This document shows positions 44,443 to 51,855 of a stretch of 64,000 nucleotides of DNA, piece after piece. Both the position numbers and the translations under genes were made by a program. Source of the DNA: Mesoaciditoga lauensis cd-1655R = DSM 25116 (GTDB lineage Bacteria; Thermotogota; Thermotogae; Mesoaciditogales; Mesoaciditogaceae). The stretch lies in the NCBI RefSeq assembly GCF_000745455.1, contig NZ_JQJI01000007.1, positions 48,861 through 112,860 of the forward strand. The letters are read 5' to 3'. Under the pieces are notes generated by a model. The model ran no database searches. It was not told the DNA's origin and was given only the letters and a program-made list of their open reading frames with translations. How positions within the stretch are numbered: position 1 is the stretch's first letter; every line of letters begins with the position of its first letter.

Positions 44443-45072
44443 TTGTCCCACCTCGTTATCTTATCAATTAACATGGATCCATTTTTTGACTATTAATCAC
44501 ATAGAAAGTAACCCTTTTTCCTACAATACGGTAACCCCCTTGTCGACTTCGCCGACACTTCCCCCATAAATGGGGGCAGACTTCTTATATAAAATGACTT
44601 CATCGATACTTTCCCAAGCAATCGACGGCAAATTAAAACCAATGGTGTCTTCAAGTCCCCGCCCACAGAATGGGAGGGGTGGCAACGCTAGTTGACGGGG
44701 AGGGTTGATCAAAATGATTTCGAACCTTAGAGGATTTAACCTCGCATGAAATGATCGTTGTTTTTGCCATCACTTCATTTTCAGGAACAGAGTTGTAGGC
44801 ACAGAACGTGCCAAAAAAGCGAAGCACTCACCGACGAGTATCTGAGCGTGCCTCGTTTTTTGCGAACAGTCATTCCGTACTCGACACGAAATCACGTTTT
44901 GCACTGTTATCTTTTTAGAGATCCTAAATAGTTTCTTCGAAACTTTCAGAATACTCTAGTAAATCAAGAGTGAATTCGTGCTGACATGTGTTTCGATAAA
45001 TATTTTCGCACTGATTTAAAATCGTTACTTTCACGTACGAATTACCATTTGCTTTTCATCTTTAAAGAATCT
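44443..45072. repeat. Gap with family D hairpin (44527-44600), family E (44645-44745) and a degenerate family A copy (44770-44995)
   Basis: Family D in reverse: CCCCCTTGTCGACTTCGCCGAC, CCCCCATAAATGGGGGCAGACTTCTTATAT. Family E: CCCCGCCCACAGAATGGGAGGGGTGGCAACGCTAGTTGACGGGGAGGGTTGATCAAAATGATTTCGAACC, also at 63741-63830. Family A is degenerate and interrupted at 44871-44957 by a third sequence (TTCCGTACTCGACACGAAATC...TTATCTTTTTAGAGATCC) found again at 54573-54664. The gap separates two GH130 genes of the same strand. Confidence 0.7.
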
Positions 45073-45951
45073 TCAAAATTCTTTTTCCACTTCTTTTACA
45101 GGTATCGTTGCAAGAGCCATACAGTTATCTGCTCCTCCATAGTAAACAAGATATTCATCTTTGTATCGAATCATGGCATCTGAAAATACCACATTTGGCA
45201 CTTGTCCAAAGCGCTCAAAATCTTCTTCGGGTTCGAGTATAGGTTCATCCGATCGCTTTATAAGCTTTGTTGGATCGTTCGAATCAAAAAGTGCGAATCC
45301 AAGCCTGTAAACCATGTTCTGATCCACGCCATGGTAAAGCATCAACCAACCGTGAGAGGTTTTTATTGGTGGAGCACCTATGCCTATCTTCAAAGAATCC
45401 CAACTATCCTTTCGTGGGCCCATTATCACTTTGTGATCCGTCCAATGGAGCAAATCGTCGGAAAACGAAACCCACATATCCGGCTCTATTCTGTGATAAA
45501 GCATATATCTCCCGTTGACTTTTTCGGGAAAAAGGGCTGCATCTTTGTCATCTTGTTCAGGAAGAACGACTCCATATCTTTTCCAGGTTATGAAATTTTT
45601 GGTTGAAGCCATTGAAACTCTTACGCCTTTTTTTGAATAGGCGGTATACATCATGTAGTATTCATCGCCTATTTTCGTAATTCTTGGATCTTCACATCCT
45701 TTTGTCTCAAAATCATTAGAAGGGGAAAAAACGGGTTTATCCAATCTCGCAAAATGAATTCCATCTTCACTGACAGCGTATCCAATTCTTGAAACATCGT
45801 CAACTCCCATTGCCCTGTAAAGCATATGGAACAAATCGTTCTTTTCATCATGCACAACGGCGGCATTAAATATGAATCTTGATTCCCATGAATGTTCTGG
45901 CACAGGTAAAAGCAATGGATTTCTCAAGTCTCTTTTAAGTTTTAAGCTCAT
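45073..45951 (-). CDS. GH130-family glycoside phosphorylase, intracellular
   Basis: 292 residues, ATG after AAAGGAGG. Propeller motifs: FNAAVVHDEKNDLFHMLYRA, TKGCEDPRITKIGDEYYMMYT and GQVPNVVFSDAMIRYKDEYLVYYGGADN. No signal peptide. Short GH130 proteins of this type include beta-1,2- and beta-1,4-mannooligosaccharide phosphorylases; the exact linkage cannot be told. It follows the ABC permease genes after 33 bases, so it likely phosphorolyses the imported oligosaccharide. Confidence 0.9.
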   Translation of the reverse strand: MSLKLKRDLRNPLLLPVPEHSWESRFIFNAAVVHDEKNDLFHMLYRAMGVDDVSRIGYAVSEDGIHFARLDKPVFSPSNDFETKGCEDPRITKIGDEYYMMYTAYSKKGVRVSMASTKNFITWKRYGVVLPEQDDKDAALFPEKVNGRYMLYHRIEPDMWVSFSDDLLHWTDHKVIMGPRKDSWDSLKIGIGAPPIKTSHGWLMLYHGVDQNMVYRLGFALFDSNDPTKLIKRSDEPILEPEEDFERFGQVPNVVFSDAMIRYKDEYLVYYGGADNCMALATIPVKEVEKEF

Positions 45952-45984
45952 CGTATGTTTCCTCCTTTTTTACATTTCCTTGAA

Positions 45985-46824
45985 TTATTTGAATGACATT
46001 GATATCCCTTGCAGGAAGTACTTTCTAAATATAACAAATATTATCACCATTGGTATAGTTTGAATTACCGAGCCGGCAAGAATTGGCCCAACGTAACTAC
46101 CATAAGTTTTATTGAAAACCGCGAGCAAAACCGCAAGAGGCATTTTTGGATGCGATTGCATGACTATCAAAGGCCACATGAAATTATCCCATATTCCTAT
46201 AAAAGTAAAAATGGTAACGATCGCCATCGTTGATCTGCTCAACGGTATCATCACGTTGAAAACCACCCAGAAGAAGTTTGCTCCATCTATCTTGGCGGCT
46301 TCTATGTAATCGTTTGGAATTGATTTGAAAGACTGTGAAAACATAAACACGCCCCAGGCACTCATAAGGCTTGGTACGATCATAGCAGCATACGTATCAA
46401 GCAAACCAAAACTTCTGACAACTATGTAAAGAGGAACCGTAAACATGAACCCCGGGAAGAGCATTTGATATATCACAAAGTTGAAAAGCGCTTTTGAACC
46501 GCTGAATTGAACTTTTGCTACCGCATATCCCACTAAGGCAGAAGTTATAACTACAGATACTGTAACGGCTACGGAAATAAATATACTGTTAAGCAAACCG
46601 CGAAGGAAAGGGTACCCCATCTGGTTTGCTATTGAGAGGATGTAAGAGTACGATTTAAGCGTGAAATGCGATGGAATAAAAGTGGTGTAGATTTCATTCC
46701 ATGGCTTAAACGACGCCAAAAACAACCAGATGTACGGATAAAGCCATATCAACGAGACGGCAAACATTATGGTGTAAAACACAGTCGCGCGCGTGTTCTG
46801 TGCAAACTTTTTTCTCGAAGTCAT
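45985..46824 (-). CDS. ABC sugar transporter inner-membrane subunit, MalG type
   Basis: 279 residues, six membrane segments. The EAA loop for the ATPase contact is seen as DYIEAAKIDGANFFWVVFNV. It overlaps the MalF-type gene by 4 bases. Carbohydrate uptake family 1. The ATPase subunit (MsmK/MalK type) is not in the window and is presumably shared. Confidence 0.94.
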   Translation of the reverse strand: MTSRKKFAQNTRATVFYTIMFAVSLIWLYPYIWLFLASFKPWNEIYTTFIPSHFTLKSYSYILSIANQMGYPFLRGLLNSIFISVAVTVSVVITSALVGYAVAKVQFSGSKALFNFVIYQMLFPGFMFTVPLYIVVRSFGLLDTYAAMIVPSLMSAWGVFMFSQSFKSIPNDYIEAAKIDGANFFWVVFNVMIPLSRSTMAIVTIFTFIGIWDNFMWPLIVMQSHPKMPLAVLLAVFNKTYGSYVGPILAGSVIQTIPMVIIFVIFRKYFLQGISMSFK

Positions 46825-47708
46825 GCGAAATCCACTTTCCTTTCTATCAACTTACGTGTAAGAAGTATCAAGGCAAAGCTCAATCCGGCGGCAACTATGC
46901 TCATCGTAGCCGCGTAACCCGGTTCATACTTCAGGAAGGCATCAGTGTATATCACCATCATAAAGGTTTGGGTGCTGTTTAAAGGCCCGCCGCCTGTTAT
47001 CATGAAAGGCTCCGTGAAAATACCAAATGTCAAAGTTATGGCAAGCACCATAACCATCACGATTGATGGATTCAAAAGAGGCAATGTGATCTTCCAAAAT
47101 TGTGTCCATTTAGTCGCTCCATCTATTTCAGCGGCTTCATACAATTCTTTTGGAATGGCTTGTAAACCAGAAAGGAAGATCAATGCGTAGTAACCTATGA
47201 ATTTCCATGTAACCATAATAGCAATAGAAAACATGGCTAAGTTCGGATCGGAAAACCATGGAATGAAAATTCCAAAGTGGTTATAAAGAAAGTTGTTCAC
47301 AGGTCCATTTGTTGAAAATAATTGCGTGAATATTATGGAGTACGCAACTCCAGAAGAAACATTGGCTATAAGAAAGCTCATAGCAAAAAACGTTTTAAAG
47401 CGCTTTGCCCTCGCAAACGCTATCGCAAGTGCAATGGAAAGTGATAAAGCCATTGGGATGAAGTACAGCATAAACCTTGTGGTATTCCATGTTACCGTCC
47501 AAAACATCGGATCTCGAAAAAGCTTTACAAAATTGTAGAGCCATACGGTCTCACGTGGAGAAATGAAATTCCATTTAGAAAAGGCCAATACCACAAGCCA
47601 AATAAACGGATATCCAAAGAATATCGCCGCAAATATCCAGTAGGGTCCGGATAAGAACCAACCTTTGATATTTTCCACCCTTTTAAGGGTTCTCACATTG
47701 CTTTTCAA
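46821..47708 (-). CDS. ABC sugar transporter inner-membrane subunit, MalF type
   Basis: 295 residues, TTG start after AAAGGAGG. Six membrane segments; EAA loop as ELYEAAEIDGATKWTQFWKI and the family motif ITGGGPLNSTQTFM. Forms the permease with the downstream MalG-type protein. It is separated from the binding-protein gene by a strong hairpin that probably lowers its expression relative to the binding protein. Confidence 0.94.
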   Translation of the reverse strand: MKSNVRTLKRVENIKGWFLSGPYWIFAAIFFGYPFIWLVVLAFSKWNFISPRETVWLYNFVKLFRDPMFWTVTWNTTRFMLYFIPMALSLSIALAIAFARAKRFKTFFAMSFLIANVSSGVAYSIIFTQLFSTNGPVNNFLYNHFGIFIPWFSDPNLAMFSIAIMVTWKFIGYYALIFLSGLQAIPKELYEAAEIDGATKWTQFWKITLPLLNPSIVMVMVLAITLTFGIFTEPFMITGGGPLNSTQTFMMVIYTDAFLKYEPGYAATMSIVAAGLSFALILLTRKLIERKVDFA

Positions 47709-47740
47709 CTAAAAACCTCCTTTAGAGGGGTGTTATGAAC

Positions 47741-47774
47741 TTCGGGAAAGGCGGTACATGCCGCCTTTCCCGAA
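47741..47774 (-). terminator. Strong hairpin between binding-protein and permease genes
   Basis: TTCGGGAAAGGCGG and CCGCCTTTCCCGAA make a perfect 14-bp stem with a 6-base loop, right after the binding-protein stop codon. No T-run follows on the minus strand, so it is more likely an mRNA stabiliser or partial terminator than a full stop, as known for malE-malF type operons. Confidence 0.7.
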
Positions 47775-47781
47775 AATATCA

Positions 47782-49050
47782 TTATTGGAAGAGAACGTCA
47801 TTCACGGCTGCAACTGCATCGTTCAACGCTTTTTCTGGAGTCGTCTTTAAATACATCAACGGCTCGATGAGTTTGTTCGTCATGGCCTGTTGAATGGAAA
47901 CAGTCTTAGCCGAAAGGGCCGTTGGAATAGCGTAGGGAACGTACTTTGCGTAAGCAGCAAAAACCGGGTCTTTAAGATAAGGAGCAAAAAGTTTGTTTGA
48001 AAGCAAATCTTCTCTTGCCGGTGGCATTTGGGTTAACTTTATCCACAACACGTCATGTTCAGGATTAGAGTATACCCATTTCATGAATTCCCACGCAGCT
48101 TCTTTGTGCTTGGAACTGCTGAATATGATCATACCTTTAGTATCGGCAAAGGTGTAGACTGGTTTATCTTTTGGATAGTTGTCAGGAACTGGGGGAGGAG
48201 TTACAGCTACATCGTTTTTCAGTATGTTGGGGAATTGTTTTTGAGCATATGGAATGCTCCATGGTCCCATGATCATACCAACAACTGCTCCATTGTAGAA
48301 TGGTAAGTTTCCAAGATCAACTGCGGTGTAATGATTTTTGAAAAGGGTGTAAATGAAATTCGCAACTTCCTTACCGTATTCGTTGTTGAAAACGGCGACC
48401 TGCTTTTCTGGATAAATATATGGTTTCCCACCACTTGCAGCGTAATAATCGGTTATGAAATCAAACCATCTGTCCCACCAGTTAACGCCAGTTACAGCTT
48501 GATAGGCGTACCTTTTGTGAGGAATTACTACTTTCTTCGCCAACTCGTAAATTTGACTGTAAGTCCTTGGGGGCTCCTTAAATCCGTACTTTTCGAGAAT
48601 GTCTTTTCTCCACCATACGAGCATTGGGTTAACGTATATTGGCAAAACGTAGTAGTGGCCATTGTATTCCCATTTCTTTATGACGTTTGACATGTCTCTT
48701 GCCTTTACAAGTTCTTCGAAACCCGCAAAGGAATCAAGAGGAACTATCGCTTTGCTGGAAATGAGCTCTGCGGCAAAACCACTAAATATGTTTGTACAAA
48801 TATCAGGTTGTCTGTTCGAAGCTATGGCCGTGAGAATTGCTTCTTCAGAACTTCCGGCTGCAGGTATTTGGCTCCATTTGATCTTGATGTTTGGATGAGT
48901 TTTTTCAAATTGAGGTACCAACGTTTTCCAGAACAGGTTTTGGTTTGGATTCGGTGCCGTCCAAAGCTTAAGAGTGATGGTTTCGCTAAAACCAATAGCC
49001 GCGACGATCATAATCACAGCCAAGAAAAGTAACCATGCTTTCTTTTTCAC
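47782..49050 (-). CDS. ABC sugar transporter extracellular solute-binding protein (family 1)
   Basis: 422 residues, GTG start after AAGGAGGT. Signal peptide (KKKAWLLFLAVIMIVAAIGF). Family 1 binding-protein features: TLKLWTAPNPNQ at the N terminus, a FEKTHPNIKIKW block, and GMIMGPWSIPYAQKQFP around residue 255. Abundant aromatic residues suit an oligosaccharide ligand. Second gene of the operon, 33 bases after the LacI-type regulator. Confidence 0.93.
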   Translation of the reverse strand: MKKKAWLLFLAVIMIVAAIGFSETITLKLWTAPNPNQNLFWKTLVPQFEKTHPNIKIKWSQIPAAGSSEEAILTAIASNRQPDICTNIFSGFAAELISSKAIVPLDSFAGFEELVKARDMSNVIKKWEYNGHYYVLPIYVNPMLVWWRKDILEKYGFKEPPRTYSQIYELAKKVVIPHKRYAYQAVTGVNWWDRWFDFITDYYAASGGKPYIYPEKQVAVFNNEYGKEVANFIYTLFKNHYTAVDLGNLPFYNGAVVGMIMGPWSIPYAQKQFPNILKNDVAVTPPPVPDNYPKDKPVYTFADTKGMIIFSSSKHKEAAWEFMKWVYSNPEHDVLWIKLTQMPPAREDLLSNKLFAPYLKDPVFAAYAKYVPYAIPTALSAKTVSIQQAMTNKLIEPLMYLKTTPEKALNDAVAAVNDVLFQ

Positions 49051-49083
49051 GTTACTTACCTCCTTGTTGATGAATTTAGGCAG

Positions 49084-50073
49084 CTAAATAGAACTGCCTC
49101 TCTTTATAAATTCGGTGAAAAGCGAAATTCTAACCGGATAAACATCTTGACCGTACACGATATCTAACAGCCTCTTCAACGCCAAAGAACCCATTTCTTG
49201 CATTGGCACCCTTAAAGTTGAAAGAGGAGGGTTAAAGTATTTGCCCTTTTCTATACCGTCAAAACCTATTACAGATATATCATCTGGCACTTTGATGTGA
49301 AAAGCTTTCAAAGTTTCGATCACTTTCATGGCTATAGGATCGTTGGATGCGAAGATCGCCTCAGGAACTCCGTAAACGTTCAACATTTTCTCCACAAGTG
49401 GCTTCATATCTTCCATTACTTCATCGTTGTATTCGTAAGCCTTTGGTAAGAGATTGTTTTGTTCCATCGTTGTCATATAACCCACATATCTGTCTTTGAA
49501 ACCAAAATGGTTCAAAAAACCGTGTATGTGAACGATCTTTTTGAATCCCTGTGAAATGAGATACTTCACCGCGTAGCTTGCCCCGTCGTATCCGTTACTT
49601 ACGACGCAATCCACTTTTACCGTTGGGATATATTGATCCACCAACACCTGCGGCATTCCAATTTTTTTTAAAAACCGCACATGTTCAGCAGTTGTATCTC
49701 CTCCCACCAACAACACACCATCGATGCCTTTCAATTTTTTCTCATCAAGGTTCGTTTCCATCTCCACTATCGTTGTTATGCTTCTATTTGCCTTCGCGGT
49801 ATTTTGGATACCCTTTACAACCATGGAGTAGAATTCCTTATCTTTCAAATCAAGGGTTTTCAAAATTCTTTTGCTTACCATTATGAAAATATGGGTTACA
49901 TTTCGCTTGCTTGCCAAGCGTTTCGCCCACGGATCCATCTCAAAGCGGTATTTCTTCAAAATTTTAAGTACTTTTTCGCGTGTAGAAGGAGAAACGTTTT
50001 TGGAGTCGTTTAAAACCCTCGAAACGGTCGCAATTGAAACATCAGCCTTTTTAGCTATTTCACGAATGTTCAT
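49084..50073 (-). CDS. LacI-family transcription repressor
   Basis: 329 residues. N-terminal helix-turn-helix and hinge (IREIAKKADVSIATVSRVLNDSKNVSPSTREKVL) and a periplasmic-binding-protein-like sensor domain with a LLVGGDTTAEHV stretch and the SNDPIAMKVIETL, VIGFDGIEKGKYFNPPLST block. First gene of its own operon, behind a promoter overlapped by a perfect operator; a matching operator is on the divergent promoter at 50393. It probably senses the imported manno-oligosaccharide or a product. Confidence 0.95.
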   Translation of the reverse strand: MNIREIAKKADVSIATVSRVLNDSKNVSPSTREKVLKILKKYRFEMDPWAKRLASKRNVTHIFIMVSKRILKTLDLKDKEFYSMVVKGIQNTAKANRSITTIVEMETNLDEKKLKGIDGVLLVGGDTTAEHVRFLKKIGMPQVLVDQYIPTVKVDCVVSNGYDGASYAVKYLISQGFKKIVHIHGFLNHFGFKDRYVGYMTTMEQNNLLPKAYEYNDEVMEDMKPLVEKMLNVYGVPEAIFASNDPIAMKVIETLKAFHIKVPDDISVIGFDGIEKGKYFNPPLSTLRVPMQEMGSLALKRLLDIVYGQDVYPVRISLFTEFIKRGSSI

Positions 50074-50093
50074 GGTTATCCAGCTCCTTTATT

Positions 50094-50107
50094 TGTAACC
50101 GGTTACA
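50094..50107. promoter_or_regulatory. LacI-type operator at the lacI-family promoter
   Basis: TGTAACCGGTTACA, a perfect 14-bp palindrome with the central CG of LacI-family sites. It starts right next to the -10 region and covers the transcription start, 21 bases before the regulator ATG, so the repressor should control its own operon. Confidence 0.85.
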
Positions 50108-50135
50108 TAATAGCATTCTTATCTTGCGAGGTCAA
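50107..50135 (-). promoter_or_regulatory. Promoter of the lacI-ABC-GH130 operon
   Basis: Minus strand TTGACC (50130-50135), 17-base spacer, TATTAT (50107-50112), overlapped at its downstream edge by the operator. Confidence 0.75.
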
Positions 50136-50361
50136 CAGCCATTATTGACTATTTCTGACTATTTTTAACAAAAAAACAACAAATAATGTGAATAATCTTT
50201 TAATTTCTTCTCTTTTCTCTATATATCTCTTTTTAACTACAAAAACTATATTATGAACTTGTAATTCAACGGAATTGCTAGAAAATAGAAGTATTTGGCT
50301 CATATAAGCCGAAAATACCTCAAAATTGCCTTTTAAAGCTTCAGAGCATCTTAATTAAAAC
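50136..50361. other. AT-rich intergenic spacer between the two facing promoters
   Basis: Very AT-rich, with ATTATTGACTATTTCTGACTATTTTTAAC direct repeats near 50143-50170. No ORF or family A/D repeat is seen; likely a regulatory spacer only. Confidence 0.5.
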
Positions 50362-50389
50362 TTGCTAACTTGTTAAAACCGAGTATAAT
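50362..50389 (+). promoter_or_regulatory. Promoter of the secreted-protein pair
   Basis: TTGCTA (50362-50367), 16-base spacer, TATAAT (50384-50389), followed directly by a LacI-type operator. Confidence 0.75.
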
Positions 50390-50392
50390 AAG

Positions 50393-50410
50393 TTTGTAAC
50401 CGCTTACAAA
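50393..50410. promoter_or_regulatory. LacI-type operator at the secreted-protein promoter
   Basis: TTTGTAACCGCTTACAAA: 7-bp arms TTTGTAA/TTACAAA around CCGC. It lies three bases after the -10 and so covers the start site; the arms match those of the operator at 50094. It ties this divergent gene pair to the LacI-type regulator. Confidence 0.85.
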
Positions 50411-50427
50411 TAAGGAGGGGATTTTCA

Positions 50428-51789
50428 ATGAAGAGAAGTTTGTTGGTGATGATCGTCTTATCCGCACTCGTGATATCATCTTTTGCCGCAGTCAAAGTTA
50501 TTCAAGTTAACGTTACCGATACGACAGGAGTTCCTGTCCCCGTCACCATGACGATGTTCCAAGTAAGAAACCTCATAGGCGTAACTTTCCCTGCAAATTG
50601 GGAAAGCTTGAGAGTCTATCAAAACGGGAAAGAGATTCCGTATCAGATAGACGATGTTGACATGAACGGACATATTTCTGGCCCTGATATCCTTGCTTTC
50701 TCTGCAACTGCTCCAGTGACCATAAAGGTAAGCGATGATATTTCCATAGGTGCTCCGCATTATCCGAATCTCTTTAAAGTTTCGAAAAACGAGATGGGTG
50801 GTTATGTGGTAAGCACGACAGATGATGTTCTTAAAGCAGTTGTGAGTGACCACGGATTGGTTAACATTACCAAATTTGGAAAAGTTAACGGTGATATCGT
50901 AGATCAAATAGGCATTGCGAGGATCAATGGCTTCCCTCATAGCACTTATTGGGCAAACGGAAAACTAGGAGGCAACGCAGAACAAACTTCAGATGCATTT
51001 AAAGTTGTTTACATGAAAATACTCGAAAATTCTCCTGTAAGGTTGACAGTTTTGACAAAATTGGAAGCGATGCCTTTCGTTGGCCTTTATCAAAACTTGA
51101 TCACATCCATCTATCCAAACGGGGATGTACTCGTTGATACCACCTTTGATTTCGAATCTTATGCCGACTTGATGAAACTTCAAGTGATGATAACCCATCC
51201 ACTTAGCAACCTTGATAACGCAAGCGATGCAGTACATATGTTGCCAGTCTTTAGAAGGCTCGTTTGGGCAGATCAACAGGGAATAAGCCCTCTTGATTAC
51301 TGGCTTCAAAGAAATGCCGTGATATATGTCAACAACCATCCTTACATAATTTTCCCATTCAGCGACAACATGAATCCACCATACTGGGGAGCTACCTACA
51401 TATTTGCTTCCGAAGAAAATTGGAGAAGCAATTTTTCGCAAAATCTTGGACTTGGAGTGGCAGAAATACTTCCACACACCGCACCTCTTTACGATGATTA
51501 TTCAAAATGGATGAAGGGAAATACATGGGTGTACGAAAGTCAAGAATTCAGAGATGGGCAGTTTGAATGGACACCAGGAGAATTTTACAACAATCCAATC
51601 ACGAAAAACATCCTGGTTCCTTCCAACACGCCAAAACAATGGGGAAAATTGGCGATACATTACATACCTGGGAATCAAGTCAAATTCGTAAGACTTTATT
51701 CTGTATACAACGCTAACAACATAACAAAGGCAATTCAATATCTGGTTCAGAGAACAAAAGAGTTCAGATCTATCAAAATATCCAAATAG
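50428..51789 (+). CDS. Secreted protein of unknown function, glycan-locus associated
   Basis: 453 residues, ATG seven bases after AAGGAGGGG. Signal peptide (KRSLLVMIVLSALVISSFAA). The mature protein is beta-rich; the segment LRVYQNGKEIPYQIDDVDMN near residue 62 resembles the opening of DUF4861-type proteins, which accompany polysaccharide lyases and hydrolases, but this is tentative. Aromatic-rich blocks (DNMNPPYWGATYIFASEENW, near 310-330) could bind sugar. It is under the second LacI-type operator and heads an operon with the next gene, with a strong hairpin between them. Confidence 0.8.
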   Translation: MKRSLLVMIVLSALVISSFAAVKVIQVNVTDTTGVPVPVTMTMFQVRNLIGVTFPANWESLRVYQNGKEIPYQIDDVDMNGHISGPDILAFSATAPVTIKVSDDISIGAPHYPNLFKVSKNEMGGYVVSTTDDVLKAVVSDHGLVNITKFGKVNGDIVDQIGIARINGFPHSTYWANGKLGGNAEQTSDAFKVVYMKILENSPVRLTVLTKLEAMPFVGLYQNLITSIYPNGDVLVDTTFDFESYADLMKLQVMITHPLSNLDNASDAVHMLPVFRRLVWADQQGISPLDYWLQRNAVIYVNNHPYIIFPFSDNMNPPYWGATYIFASEENWRSNFSQNLGLGVAEILPHTAPLYDDYSKWMKGNTWVYESQEFRDGQFEWTPGEFYNNPITKNILVPSNTPKQWGKLAIHYIPGNQVKFVRLYSVYNANNITKAIQYLVQRTKEFRSIKISK

Positions 51790-51804
51790 GTTGGCTTACA
51801 GACC

Positions 51805-51836
51805 AAAATGTGGAGGTCACTTAACCTCCACATTTT
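51805..51836 (+). terminator. Hairpin terminator/attenuator between the two secreted-protein genes
   Basis: AAAATGTGGAGGT and ACCTCCACATTTT, a perfect 13-bp stem with a 6-base loop, followed by CTTT. The next Shine-Dalgarno (AGGAGGG at 51843) comes directly after, so read-through is probably partial. Confidence 0.75.
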
Positions 51837-51855
51837 CTTTACAGGAGGGTTCAAA

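Noticed and set aside
50476..50940. 154-codon ORF opposite the 453-residue secreted protein
   Set aside because: Shadow of the plus-strand gene; the plus-strand frame has a signal peptide, promoter and strong ribosome site.
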